DNA of 50,371 nucleotides from Bacillota bacterium (GTDB taxonomy: Bacteria > Bacillota > Clostridia > Lachnospirales > Lachnospiraceae): assembly GCA_023443225.1 (NCBI GenBank), contig JAEZVF010000014.1:1-50371 (forward strand), in the 5' to 3' direction. Shown piece by piece: positions 7,346 through 15,799 of this stretch (its first letter is position 1; each line of letters opens with the position of its first letter). Under the pieces are notes generated by a model. It made no database searches and was not told the DNA's origin. It worked only from the letters and a program-made list of their open reading frames with translations. The position numbers and the translations under genes are program-made.

Positions 7346-10072
7346 ATGGACTTTAGTAAAAATGGTTCTATAAAAAAGCAACAACAGATAAAATCCGTAA
7401 GCAGAAAGTTCGCGTCAAAAGTTGGCGTTTCTCTTTTTAGAGTGTTTTTAGTAAGTCTTGTTTCTCTAGCTATCATCGGCTCCATTGCAGGATTCGGTAT
7501 ATTAAAAGGTCTGGCTGACAGTGCGCCGGACATTGACAAGATTAATGTTGAACCAACGGGCTTTACTACCAATGTTTTAGATAAAGATGGTAATATAATA
7601 CAGACCTTATATGGTGCTGAAGCAAATCGTGTATATGCAACAATTGATGAAATCCCAGAGGTTGTACGGAATTGTTTTATAAGTATTGAAGACGAGCGAT
7701 TCTATGAACATAAGGGAATTGATGTACAAGGTATATTCCGCGTTGTCTTTCAAGGTATAAAGCAAGGAAACTTTGATGCAGGAGCCAGTACATTAACACA
7801 ACAATTAATTAAAAATCAGGTGTTTGATGGTGGTGCGGAAGATAATTTCACGGACCGATTCATTCGAAAGATTCAAGAACAATATCTGGCCATTCAATTG
7901 GAAAACAAATTGGATAAAAACTCCATATTGGAATACTACCTAAATACTATTAACCTTGGTGCAGGCACCTATGGTGTGCAAACAGCCTCGGAACGTTATT
8001 TTGGTAAAAAAGTTAGTCAATTAAATTTATCAGAAGCTGCTGTAATCGCTGCTATCGCTAAATCTCCAACTAACATGAACCCAATCACAAATCCAGAAAA
8101 TAATGCTGGTCGACGCGCAAGTATACTGGAGAATATGAAGAGACTGGGACACTGTACGGAAGAAGAATACACCGAGGCTTTAAATGATGATGTTTACTCC
8201 AGAATACAAGACACGAATGAAGAACAGAGTACTACTTCCTACTACTCCTATTTTGTGGACGAGTTAATTGAACAAATCCTTGAAGATCTCCAAGAGGAAA
8301 AAGGATATACCTCTACTCAGGCTACCAATGCATTATACAGAGGAGGGTTAACTATCTTTACCACACAGGATAGCAAAGTTCAAAATATTTTAGATGATGT
8401 CTATAATGATAAAGAATATTTCCCGGAAATGGGTAAGGGTTCTTACTGGGAATTGTCCTATAAATTATCCATTAAAACGGCAAATGGCGAGACTATTCAT
8501 TATCAACATCAGGATTTTGCAGAATATTTTAATTATAGTTCTCCGATTTCAACCTATTTTAACACAAAAAAAGAAGCTGAAAAGAATTTGAAAGAATTTA
8601 AAACTGCAAAAATAGGACCTGGTGATGTTATACTTGGTGAGAATATCAATCTGGTTATCCAACCACAATCATCTATGGTTATTATGGACCAATCCAATGG
8701 CCACGTTGTTGCAATGATAGGTGGGCGAGGCAAGAAAACTGGTAGCTTAACGCTGAACCGAGCCACAAACAGGAAACGTCAACCCGGATCAACTTTTAAA
8801 ATTTTATCAACCTATTTACCAGCATTAGATTCTGCTGGTATGACCTTGGCAACAGCAATTGACGATGCACAGTTTAAATACCCGGATTCAGATAAATACG
8901 TCCGTAACTGGAATGGTGAGTCCTACGAAGGCCTAACAACCTTAAGACGTGGTATCTATCGTTCGATGAACATTGTAACAGTGAAGACCTTAGCACAAGT
9001 AACCCCTCAGGTCGCCTTCGATTATTTAAAGAGACTTGGATTTACAACTTTAGTTGATTCAAGAACAGACGAAAATGGTCACGTTTTTTCAGATATTAAC
9101 CTTTCTCTTGGGCTTGGTGGTATAACAGATGGAGTCACAAATTTGGAATCTACTGCAGCCTTTGCTGCTATCGCAAATAATGGTGTTTATACCAAACCTA
9201 TACTCTACACTAAGGTTTGCGATCGAAATGGTAAAGTTCTTCTAGAAAACAAACCGGAGACGGATCAGGTTATGAAAGAATCTACTGCTTTTCTCTTAAC
9301 AAACGCTATGGAGGATGTAGTAAAAATAGGAACCGGTACTGCGCTTAGATTTCCAAATATCAAGATGCCAATAGCAGGGAAAACAGGTACCACTTCGAAT
9401 AACATTGATTTATGGTTTTCAGGATTTACACCTTATTATACTGCTTCTATTTGGTCCGGATTTGATAATAACTTATCCCAGACAGATAAGAGCTATCACA
9501 AAAAAATATGGCGTGATGTTATGGAACGAATTCATCAGGAATATGATCTCGAAACGGTACCATTTACCAAACCGGACTCCATTGTATCCGTCAAAATATG
9601 TACAAAAAGTGGAAAAAAAGCTGTTGATGGTTTATGTGATAAATATGTTGGTGGTTCAACAGTGAGGACAGAATATTTTGCAAAAGGTAGTGCACCAACA
9701 GAGAAATGTGATGTGCATGTAAAGGTACCCGTGTGCGAGGTCTCAGGCGAGATAGCCAATGACTTATGTCCTGAATCTTCATTAAAAGAAGCAGTATATC
9801 TCATTAAAGAAGAAACGTCAAAAACTGGTGATACTCCATATATTCTGCCTAAGAAAAAATGTAGTATACATGTACCAGGCTATGTCTTTGATGACGAACC
9901 TGATGAAGATTACGAAGTAGATGTAGCACCAACTATACCACCGAATTTACCGCCATTCTATGACCCGGCTGTGAATACTCCTACTCCTATACCTACACCA
10001 ACACCAACACCGGATGATAATACTCAGCCAGAGGTACCTACACCAACACCATTACCAAACATTACAGAATAA
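7346..10072 (+). CDS. Class A penicillin-binding protein (PBP1a type)
   Basis: Bifunctional peptidoglycan synthase: glycosyltransferase plus DD-transpeptidase, anchored in the membrane with the catalytic domains outside. One TM segment is about residues 32-56. The GT51 domain (about 75-250) has catalytic Glu115 in IEDERFYEHKGID and the GASTLTQQLIKN motif. The transpeptidase domain has S482-TFK, S540-MN and K679-TG, so all three active-site motifs are intact. A cysteine-containing segment (about 765-875) follows. The tail is a low-complexity Pro/Thr repeat (PTPIPTPTPTP), a likely wall-spanning linker. The length of 908 aa is normal for clostridial PBP1. It is a single-gene unit with its own promoter and a terminator. 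Confidence 0.96.
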   Translation: MDFSKNGSIKKQQQIKSVSRKFASKVGVSLFRVFLVSLVSLAIIGSIAGFGILKGLADSAPDIDKINVEPTGFTTNVLDKDGNIIQTLYGAEANRVYATIDEIPEVVRNCFISIEDERFYEHKGIDVQGIFRVVFQGIKQGNFDAGASTLTQQLIKNQVFDGGAEDNFTDRFIRKIQEQYLAIQLENKLDKNSILEYYLNTINLGAGTYGVQTASERYFGKKVSQLNLSEAAVIAAIAKSPTNMNPITNPENNAGRRASILENMKRLGHCTEEEYTEALNDDVYSRIQDTNEEQSTTSYYSYFVDELIEQILEDLQEEKGYTSTQATNALYRGGLTIFTTQDSKVQNILDDVYNDKEYFPEMGKGSYWELSYKLSIKTANGETIHYQHQDFAEYFNYSSPISTYFNTKKEAEKNLKEFKTAKIGPGDVILGENINLVIQPQSSMVIMDQSNGHVVAMIGGRGKKTGSLTLNRATNRKRQPGSTFKILSTYLPALDSAGMTLATAIDDAQFKYPDSDKYVRNWNGESYEGLTTLRRGIYRSMNIVTVKTLAQVTPQVAFDYLKRLGFTTLVDSRTDENGHVFSDINLSLGLGGITDGVTNLESTAAFAAIANNGVYTKPILYTKVCDRNGKVLLENKPETDQVMKESTAFLLTNAMEDVVKIGTGTALRFPNIKMPIAGKTGTTSNNIDLWFSGFTPYYTASIWSGFDNNLSQTDKSYHKKIWRDVMERIHQEYDLETVPFTKPDSIVSVKICTKSGKKAVDGLCDKYVGGSTVRTEYFAKGSAPTEKCDVHVKVPVCEVSGEIANDLCPESSLKEAVYLIKEETSKTGDTPYILPKKKCSIHVPGYVFDDEPDEDYEVDVAPTIPPNLPPFYDPAVNTPTPIPTPTPTPDDNTQPEVPTPTPLPNITE

Positions 10073-10090
10073 ACAAAATACAATTGTTTA

Positions 10091-10126
10091 AGGAAAGCTG
10101 CCTGTAACACGGCAGCTTCCTTTTAC
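10091..10126 (+). terminator. Rho-independent terminator of the PBP gene
   Basis: AGGAAAGCTGCC pairs with GGCAGCTTCCT (one bulge) across an 8-nt loop, followed by TTTTACTTTA. It starts 19 nt after the stop codon. Confidence 0.8.
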
Positions 10127-10236
10127 TTTAATCTATATTAAAAGCAAATTATATACCCTTCTCTTGTAATTATAATAACATTGATTTAACTCAAAAATTA
10201 ACATAATTGGGCATATAAATTTTGCTTGAAATATTT

Positions 10237-10593
10237 CTATTTTTTCATCTTTGGACTGAAAATCAGTGAGGCTAAATAAGAAAAAATTAACGCAGCTGAT
10301 ATTCCGACTGCTGATGCAGTAAATCCTCCTTTAAATAATCCAATAAAGCCTTCTTCTGTAATCGCTTTTTTCACTCCTTTAAAAAGATTACTTCCAAATC
10401 CCACCAGAGGAACACTTGCACCCGCACCAGCCCATTCAATAAATGGTTCATAAATACCTATTGCACCAAGAAAGGAACCTAAGCATACTAAGATTACCAT
10501 AATTCTCCCCGGCATAAGCTTTGTATTATCCATAAGGATTTGGACAATTGCACAGATAGCACCACCCACTAAAAAAGCTTTTACATAATCCAT
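10237..10593 (-). CDS. spoVAE: Stage V sporulation protein AE (SpoVAE/SpoVAEb)
   Basis: A 118-aa inner-forespore-membrane protein with three to four hydrophobic segments. The beginning MDYVKAFLVGGAICAIVQIL and the GAGASVPLVGFG motif are characteristic of SpoVAE. It shares this fold and motif with SpoVAC encoded just upstream (GGAGTVVPITGFA there). With SpoVAC and SpoVAD it forms the core channel that moves Ca-dipicolinic acid into the forespore and releases it at germination. It starts about 56 nt after the spoVAD stop with AGAGG 7 nt before the ATG. It is the last gene of the sporulation block. No clear terminator was seen before 10131. Confidence 0.93.
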   Translation of the reverse strand: MDYVKAFLVGGAICAIVQILMDNTKLMPGRIMVILVCLGSFLGAIGIYEPFIEWAGAGASVPLVGFGSNLFKGVKKAITEEGFIGLFKGGFTASAVGISAALIFSYLASLIFSPKMKK

Positions 10594-10649
10594 ATAGTTA
10601 CCTCTTTCCGTTTTATTGTGTGAAAATCAATATCAGTATTGCTTATACA

Positions 10650-11699
10650 TTAATAAGATTCCAGAACGATTCCGTGTGCTATTCCCGGTACCGAATTCCC
10701 TTCATTAAAACTTACCGTGGAATGCAATGCTCCAGTTGGTACAAAGAGTATCCTATTCCATTCTTTTCTTCGCATCTTGTGCAAGATATATCCGGTTAAT
10801 GTGATCGCACTGCATCCGCATCCACTACCACCAGAATGTGTGTCCTGTGTTTCTTTATCAAATATTTCAATACCACAATCCATATGATTTTTGCTGATAT
10901 CATATCCATCCTGATTTAGTAAATCAATCAATATATCTTTACCCACATATCCAAGATCGCCAGTTATAATTCGATCGTAATAATCGGGTTTTACACCTAA
11001 GTCTTTGAAATTCTGTGATATGGTATGGTAAGCAGCCGGCGCCATACAAGCGCCCATGTTCATGGAATCCTTGACTCCATAATCTACTATTTTACCAACT
11101 GTAATTCCCTTTATTTTAATGATTGATTGCTCGGTAAGTTTCGTGTTTCCATTTCCAATAACAACTGCACCACTTCCCGTAACGGTCCATGTTGATGCTA
11201 ACGGTCTTTGGTTACCATAGGCTAATGGAAAGCGAAATTGCTTTTCTGCTCCTGCAAAATGACTGGAAGTTATTGCGAGTACCTTATCAGCATATCCTCC
11301 ATCAACAAGAATAGCGCCCAAAGCAATGGATTCTCCCATAGTAGAACAAGCTCCATATACTCCAAACATCGGAATCTCCAATTCAATAATACCAAAAGAA
11401 GTAGCTATCAATTGCCCCAGCAGATCTCCTCCTACAAGGTATCGAATATCCTCTTTCTTAATACCTGCTTTTTCTATTGCCAATTCTGCTGACCTTTTTA
11501 ACAGACGACTTTCAGCGTCTTCCCAACTACTACCACCAAACATTGGATCTTCTTCAATTTGGTCAAAAAAACTCCCCAAAGGACCTTCTCCCTCTTTTTT
11601 ACCAGCAACAGAAGAACCAGCAATAATATGCGGCGGGTTTGCAAACAGGATGCTCTGCTTACCAGTCATTTTCGTTCCTTGATTTTCTTGTTCTCCCAT
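10650..11699 (-). CDS. spoVAD: Stage V sporulation protein AD
   Basis: A 349-aa soluble/peripheral protein with a thiolase-like fold; in Bacillus it binds dipicolinic acid. Diagnostic stretches are GDLLGQLIATSFG, GVYGACSTMGES, TGSGAVVIG and DCGIEIFDKETQDTHSGGSGCG. The length is typical (about 335-350 aa). It begins one nucleotide after the spoVAC stop (TAG C ATG), with AGGAG inside the end of spoVAC, so translation is tightly coupled. It should be expressed in the forespore under sigma-G, as in Bacillus; I did not find a convincing sigma-G promoter. Confidence 0.96.
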   Translation of the reverse strand: MGEQENQGTKMTGKQSILFANPPHIIAGSSVAGKKEGEGPLGSFFDQIEEDPMFGGSSWEDAESRLLKRSAELAIEKAGIKKEDIRYLVGGDLLGQLIATSFGIIELEIPMFGVYGACSTMGESIALGAILVDGGYADKVLAITSSHFAGAEKQFRFPLAYGNQRPLASTWTVTGSGAVVIGNGNTKLTEQSIIKIKGITVGKIVDYGVKDSMNMGACMAPAAYHTISQNFKDLGVKPDYYDRIITGDLGYVGKDILIDLLNQDGYDISKNHMDCGIEIFDKETQDTHSGGSGCGCSAITLTGYILHKMRRKEWNRILFVPTGALHSTVSFNEGNSVPGIAHGIVLESY

Positions 11700-11700
11700 G

Positions 11701-12207
11701 CTACAACACTCCTAACTCCATAAGAATATAATAAATTACACCAAGTACCCAAGAAGACAAAATTCCATATAAAATTACTGGTCCTGCAATCGTAAAAATC
11801 TTACACCCAATACCAAAAACTTGCCCTTCCTTTTTAAATTCAACTGCAGGTGCTGCTACAGAATTCGCAAATCCAGTAATGGGAACAACGGTTCCAGCAC
11901 CGCCAAATTTGGCTATTCTAGGATAAATATTTAACCCTGTAAGTATTACTGATAATAAAACTAAGGATAATGCGGTAAAAGAAGTGGATAGTTCTTTATC
12001 TGCACCGAAGCTCTTAAATAGTTCCATAAAAGCTTGACCAATTACACAAATAATCCCCCCCACAACAAATGCCTTGCAAAGATTGGAAAAACTATTATGC
12101 TTTGGTGTCATAGTTTTCACATACTTATTGTATTTTTGTCCTTTGTTATTCTTATCATTTTCAATAATTACATCTTGTGCAGTAACCTTGCTTTTTTCTT
12201 CCTGCAT
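11701..12207 (-). CDS. spoVAC: Stage V sporulation protein AC
   Basis: A 168-aa membrane protein: a charged N-terminal tail (about 1-40), then four hydrophobic segments and the GGAGTVVPITGFANSV motif. SpoVAC is the membrane channel subunit for dipicolinic acid uptake and release and has been described as mechanosensitive. AAGGAG lies 8 nt before the ATG. It is preceded 17 nt upstream by a small 54-aa ORF and followed at once by spoVAD. SpoVAA and SpoVAB homologues are not seen here, in line with clostridia that keep only AC, AD and AE. Confidence 0.95.
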   Translation of the reverse strand: MQEEKSKVTAQDVIIENDKNNKGQKYNKYVKTMTPKHNSFSNLCKAFVVGGIICVIGQAFMELFKSFGADKELSTSFTALSLVLLSVILTGLNIYPRIAKFGGAGTVVPITGFANSVAAPAVEFKKEGQVFGIGCKIFTIAGPVILYGILSSWVLGVIYYILMELGVL

Positions 12208-12224
12208 GTAATCAGCTCCTTATC

Positions 12225-12389
12225 TTATGATTTTTCATATACAATTACTTCTGTTTCCACTCTACTTCTTTTTACTAAGGTACCTCTATATCCTTCATTG
12301 GTATCGTTTTGCAGAGCAAAAGCAAGCATAACAGAAGCTATTATAACAACCAAAAAAGCTAGAATAATATAAATCCTTTTTTGAAACAT
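12225..12389 (-). CDS. Small single-TM protein ORF between sigF and spoVAC
   Basis: A 54-codon frame. It starts MFQKRIYIILAFLVVIIASV, which is one N-terminal membrane helix (about residues 6-26), followed by a polar, basic/acidic tail ending VETEVIVYEKS. AGGAG lies 8 nt before the ATG. It stops 17 nt before spoVAC, after the sigF terminator, so it is probably the first gene of the spoVA operon. I do not recognise a family. The position suggests a forespore membrane micro-protein connected with SpoVA or sigma-F output; that is inference from context only. Confidence 0.6.
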   Translation of the reverse strand: MFQKRIYIILAFLVVIIASVMLAFALQNDTNEGYRGTLVKRSRVETEVIVYEKS

Positions 12390-12566
12390 TTGATTAACTC
12401 CTATCTGCTTATTACATAAATTGTTTCTACATAGTTTACATAGTTTTCATAATGTCAAAAAAGCATCCGTTATAATATAAACAGATGCTTTTCTCATAAT
12501 AACTATGTTTATATTTACCTCTAGTTATTATTATTTGGAATTGAATTATTTCTATACTGGCAATAT
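12390..12566. other. Gap between sigF and the spoVA genes
   Basis: Contains the sigF terminator (12457-12490) and a short tandem 9-mer (CTACATAGT TTACATAGT, about 12427-12444) close to where a spoVA promoter should lie. No convincing sigma-G consensus was found by eye. Confidence 0.4.
12457..12490 (-). terminator. Rho-independent terminator after sigF
   Basis: On the minus strand, AAGCATC pairs with GATGCTT, with two further pairs inside, followed by a run of six T (12457-12462 as A on the plus strand, with part of the run in the stem). It splits the spoIIA operon from the spoVA genes. Confidence 0.8.
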
Positions 12567-13280
12567 TTACATCATTCTTTCACGCATTTTTAATAATATT
12601 TTTTTCTCAAGTCTGGATACCTGAACCTGTGAAATTCCTAACTCTTTTGCAATATCTGTCTGCGTTCTATCCATAAAGTATCGAAGCCTGATTAATTCCT
12701 GATCTTTTTCATCTAATGATTCTATAGTCTCTTTTAATGCAAGCTTATCAAGCATAATTTCATTGTTATCATTTGTCTGTTCTAATTTATCAATTAAGTA
12801 AATGGCATTTCCATCTCCTTGATAAATTGTCTTATACAAGGACTCAACCTCTGCGCCAGATTCAAGTGCCATCACAATTTCTTCTTTTGCTAAGTTTAAT
12901 TCGTTACCAATTTCTTCTATTGTTGGTTCACGACCATACATATCACACAATTTTTCCCTGGTCATTCGGATTTTTCCAGCAGTTTCTTTTAAGGAACGGC
13001 TTACCTTAATTACACCGTCATCCCGTAAAAAACGTTTTATTTCACCCATAATCATCGGCACAGCGTACGTAGAGAATTTTACATCATAGGATAAATCAAA
13101 TTTATCGATAGCTTTCATTAATCCGATACTTCCTATCTGAAATAAATCCTCTGGTTCATGACCTCTGCACATAAACCTTCGCACTATACTCCATACCAAT
13201 CCAATATTATCCGTAATCACTTTATCTCTTGCTTCTTTATCTCCCTGCTGTGACCTTCGAATAAGTTCAATTGTATCCAC
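12567..13280 (-). CDS. sigF: RNA polymerase sigma-F factor
   Basis: The forespore-specific early sporulation sigma factor, 237 aa. Region 2 includes EDLFQIGSIGLMKAIDKFD and FSTYAVPMIMGEIKRFLRD. Region 3 has REPTIEEIGNELNL. Region 4 has the HTH TQTDIAKELGISQVQVSRLE. It is the third gene of the classic spoIIAA-spoIIAB-sigF operon, which identifies it over sigma-G or sigma-B. It starts with GTG, 6 nt after GGAGGGAG. It is held inactive by SpoIIAB and released when dephosphorylated SpoIIAA binds SpoIIAB. Confidence 0.97.
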   Translation of the reverse strand: MDTIELIRRSQQGDKEARDKVITDNIGLVWSIVRRFMCRGHEPEDLFQIGSIGLMKAIDKFDLSYDVKFSTYAVPMIMGEIKRFLRDDGVIKVSRSLKETAGKIRMTREKLCDMYGREPTIEEIGNELNLAKEEIVMALESGAEVESLYKTIYQGDGNAIYLIDKLEQTNDNNEIMLDKLALKETIESLDEKDQELIRLRYFMDRTQTDIAKELGISQVQVSRLEKKILLKMRERMM

Positions 13281-13308
13281 TTTTCACTCCCTCCTATTTA
13301 TGAATTCC

Positions 13309-13731
13309 TTAATGAATCAATTTTTTCATTTTAATTGTTGTTCCTTCACCAAGTTTGGATATAACCTCCAAATCATCCATAAATGCTTCCATAAATGCAA
13401 ACCCCATACCTGAGCGTTCTAACTCCGGCCTGGTAGTATATAATGGCTCCATAGCCTTTTCTATGTTTTCTATACCGGTGCCGGTATCTTCGACTTCAAT
13501 AAAAACTTCACGATTAGTGATACAGCAAAATATTTTAATCTTCCCTTTTCCATTGTTATACCCATGGATGATTGCATTGGTAACCGCTTCTGATACAGCT
13601 GTTTTAATATCTGCAATTTCCTCAATGGTTGGATCGAGTTGTGCAACAAACCCTGCAATTACCATTCTTGCAAAACTTTCATTTTTAGATTGACTATCAA
13701 TCTCCAATATCATTTCGTTTGTATAATCCAT
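13309..13731 (-). CDS. spoIIAB: Anti-sigma-F factor / serine kinase SpoIIAB
   Basis: A 140-aa GHKL-type ATPase that binds sigma-F and phosphorylates SpoIIAA on serine. The N-box reads AVSEAVTNAIIHGYNN. The ATP-lid region reads VEDTGTGIENIEKAMEPLYTT, followed by SGMGFAFMEAFMD. The length matches the family (about 140-146 aa). AGGAGG lies 6 nt before the ATG. It follows spoIIAA by 62 nt, a gap that holds a hairpin, and precedes sigF by 28 nt. Confidence 0.97.
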   Translation of the reverse strand: MDYTNEMILEIDSQSKNESFARMVIAGFVAQLDPTIEEIADIKTAVSEAVTNAIIHGYNNGKGKIKIFCCITNREVFIEVEDTGTGIENIEKAMEPLYTTRPELERSGMGFAFMEAFMDDLEVISKLGEGTTIKMKKLIH

Positions 13732-13747
13732 ACTTGTCCTCCTGTTT

Positions 13748-13782
13748 GGGACACCCCCAATGCCGAAATAGCATAATGTCCC
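13748..13782. other. Hairpin between spoIIAA and spoIIAB
   Basis: GGGACA (13748-13753) pairs with TGTCCC (13777-13782), with an inner ATGC/GCAT helix. It occupies most of the 62-nt gap. There is no T-run. It could adjust mRNA stability or the SpoIIAA:SpoIIAB ratio. Confidence 0.45.
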
Positions 13783-13793
13783 ACTTTATTTTA

Positions 13794-14192
13794 CTATTGG
13801 TTGAATCTCTCTACCGCATCTTCAATTGTTTCATATTTATGAATAATTTTATATAATCCGGAAAGCCTGAAGATTCTATCTATACTTTTATTTACACCAG
13901 TAACTGCAACTTTACCCCCAGAAAATATTATTTTCTTATACCGTCCCATAATAACACCAATTCCTGAACTATCCATGAATTCCGAGCCTGTAAAGTCAAA
14001 CACGATATCCTTAATATTCCTTCCAGTAATTAATTTATCTGACTGCTCACGAATGGAAATGGCATTATGATGATCTAATTCTTCCAATAATTTAATGATT
14101 AAACATTGATTGAGAATTTCAAAATCTGCATTCACCCCCTCCCTTAACTGCATAATAGTTTTATTCCTTGTTTTCGTTTCTTTTTTTTCCAT
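13794..14192 (-). CDS. spoIIAA: Anti-anti-sigma factor SpoIIAA
   Basis: A STAS-domain protein that frees sigma-F by binding SpoIIAB. The phospho-acceptor site is the first Ser of FMDSSGIGVIMGRYK. The family motif usually read GELDHH here reads EELDHH. ATG 14210 is the longest start, but a near-consensus promoter places the transcript start at about that codon. ATG 14192 has GAAGG just upstream and is preferred. A still later start would give the usual length of about 115 aa: the family core begins near residue 27 of the long form. So the first 20 or so residues are either a lineage extension or not translated. Confidence 0.9.
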   Translation of the reverse strand: MEKKETKTRNKTIMQLREGVNADFEILNQCLIIKLLEELDHHNAISIREQSDKLITGRNIKDIVFDFTGSEFMDSSGIGVIMGRYKKIIFSGGKVAVTGVNKSIDRIFRLSGLYKIIHKYETIEDAVERFNQ

Positions 14193-14215
14193 CTTGCCTT
14201 CTTTCTGCATATTTC

Positions 14216-14244
14216 ACTATACAAGTTAAATATTGCCAATTCAA
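14216..14244 (-). promoter_or_regulatory. Putative sigma-A-type promoter of the spoIIA operon
   Basis: On the minus strand, TTGAAT (14239-14244), exactly 17 nt, TATAGT (14216-14221). The expected transcript start is near 14210, on top of the longest spoIIAA start codon. Confidence 0.5.
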
Positions 14245-14249
14245 AAGAT

Positions 14250-14279
14250 ATATTCTATCTATAAAAAAAGACAACCTAA
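14250..14279 (-). promoter_or_regulatory. Candidate sigma-H promoter of the spoIIA operon
   Basis: On the minus strand, ATAGAATAT (14250-14258) fits the sigma-H -10 pattern RNNGAATWW fully. Exactly 12 nt upstream, TTAGGTTGT (14271-14279) is a partial match to RNAGGAWWW. spoIIA is a sigma-H target in Bacillus. The -35 overlaps the terminator of the upstream gene. Confidence 0.45.
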
Positions 14280-14305
14280 TGAAACCTCATTAGATTTGTC
14301 TTTCT
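14263..14305 (-). terminator. Rho-independent terminator of the zinc-ribbon/TPR gene
   Basis: On the minus strand, AAAGACAA...CTAATGA pairs with TCATTAG...TTGTCTTT with a small internal mismatch, followed by a run of T (A at 14263-14269). It lies about 40 nt after the TPR gene stop and just before the spoIIA promoter. Confidence 0.8.
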
Positions 14306-14344
14306 TTCAAAACCATTTTCTCTTTTGTATCGTAACAGTTACTT

Positions 14345-15745
14345 CTAGTTCAATTCTGCAAGACGATTCTCTGCTTCGCCAGCACGACCGGTGTCCGGAT
14401 AGTTTTCTATCAGTATTGTATAATATGTTCTAGCTTTTTCAAAATCACTTAACTGATGATAAGATCTACCTATAAAATAAATCGCACTTACGTTATCAGG
14501 GTCAAGTTCATAGGCTAGGTTTAATTTTTCCAACGCTTCTTCATATTTTCTTGACTGATACAATTTATGACCTTCATCATAAATTTTCTTGGATGCATCT
14601 ACAAACGTGGCCTCTTTCATCGTTTCATACAATGTTATGGCATCTGCCTTTTCTAATGTTTCCACTTTCACTTTTGACAATTCTTCTGCCACTTTAACAA
14701 CATCTATATTGTTCTTACCTTTCTCTAACTCTGTAATATAGAGATTGGAAACTTTAAACAAGGTATCATAAATTGTGTCGTCATAAGTTACTACTTCAAA
14801 TCCATCCACCTGTTCCTGTAACTTACCCAATTGTTCCTCAAGACTCTGCTTTTCTTTTTCTAGAGAAGTGATTGTTTGGGTCTGTTTACTTAATTCAGAA
14901 TCATGTTCTACTTGCAGGTTCTTAATATCATTTTCATAATTACCTTTTATGGTTGGTACCACTAAAATGAACAAAGTACATATTCCAATGGCCAATCCAA
15001 TGATTAAATTCACCCAAGCCCACACATTTGGTTTATCTTCTTTATAGGTGGTCTGAGGGAATAGACTTTGCTCGGATGATTTTTTGACAGTTTCTCTTCC
15101 TGCTACCTTGTTTTCTTCCCGTACTGGTGATGCCATTTCACCCAGTTCACGCAGATAGCGAAGAGTTGTTGTATTTGAAACGTCAATTTTACTCGCCTTG
15201 ATTAAACACTTTACGGCTTTATCCTGCTCATTATTCTTCATGTATAAAAGAGCCAGTAATTGTAATGCTTTCACAAAATGCGGATTTAAACTGGTTACTT
15301 TCTTTAATTGAATAATAGCAAGATCATCACTGCCTTGATTTGCTGACAACAAAGCAGCATTATATTTTTTAATCGTTTGATTTAAAGTATCCAGTCTGGT
15401 AGGGTTTGCCTGCAATGCTTCCATATATTCATCCGCATCATTATCATTTGCTTGAAAATGTTTACTGATGACCCATTCACTAAGCGCTGCAACCGTCTCA
15501 CCCATCTCATAATAAACTAGTCCCAAAAGGTTTCTGGCATTTGTATTTCTCTTATTTATCTCTAGGCTGTTATTTAAAAGCAATACAGCACCAGATAAAT
15601 CTCTAACCTTTGCCTTCTCGAGGCCTCCATTATAATATCTGTTTGACAACATATACATTTTCTTATATGTTATCAGATCCTCACCACATCTGTCGCAACG
15701 ATTTCTTTTTATTGCAACAACATTACTGCACTCTGGACAAATCAT
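14345..15745 (-). CDS. Zinc-ribbon, TPR and transmembrane protein
   Basis: A 466-aa protein. An N-terminal zinc ribbon has two CPxC/CxxC pairs (MICPEC, CDRCGE), with Cys at 3, 6, 17 and 20. TPR-like helices run about 30-200, and one TM helix is about 242-267 (WVNLIIGLAIGICTLFILVV). A coiled coil (about 275-315) and C-terminal TPRs (YDEGHKLYQSRKYEEALEKL, VSAIYFIGRSYHQLSDFEKA) follow. The architecture suggests a membrane scaffold with repeats on both sides; the function is unknown. The frame opens at GTG 15757, but that GTG is part of the GGTGGAG ribosome binding site. ATG 15745 lies 6 nt after it and starts the zinc ribbon. It follows a 46-aa ORF and shares its promoter. Confidence 0.8.
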   Translation of the reverse strand: MICPECSNVVAIKRNRCDRCGEDLITYKKMYMLSNRYYNGGLEKAKVRDLSGAVLLLNNSLEINKRNTNARNLLGLVYYEMGETVAALSEWVISKHFQANDNDADEYMEALQANPTRLDTLNQTIKKYNAALLSANQGSDDLAIIQLKKVTSLNPHFVKALQLLALLYMKNNEQDKAVKCLIKASKIDVSNTTTLRYLRELGEMASPVREENKVAGRETVKKSSEQSLFPQTTYKEDKPNVWAWVNLIIGLAIGICTLFILVVPTIKGNYENDIKNLQVEHDSELSKQTQTITSLEKEKQSLEEQLGKLQEQVDGFEVVTYDDTIYDTLFKVSNLYITELEKGKNNIDVVKVAEELSKVKVETLEKADAITLYETMKEATFVDASKKIYDEGHKLYQSRKYEEALEKLNLAYELDPDNVSAIYFIGRSYHQLSDFEKARTYYTILIENYPDTGRAGEAENRLAELN

Positions 15746-15799
15746 ATTCATCTCCACCCAACCGTTTATTCTTGTATGTACGAATACTGCTCATTCGCA

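Noticed and set aside
9951..10062. Repetitive ACACCAACACC-type DNA at the end of the PBP gene
   Set aside because: It encodes the Pro/Thr linker commonly seen at the C-terminus of class A PBPs; not a separate repeat locus.
12427..12444. Tandem 9-mers as a CRISPR-like or regulatory repeat
   Set aside because: Only two clear units in AT-rich sequence without spacers; it could be chance.
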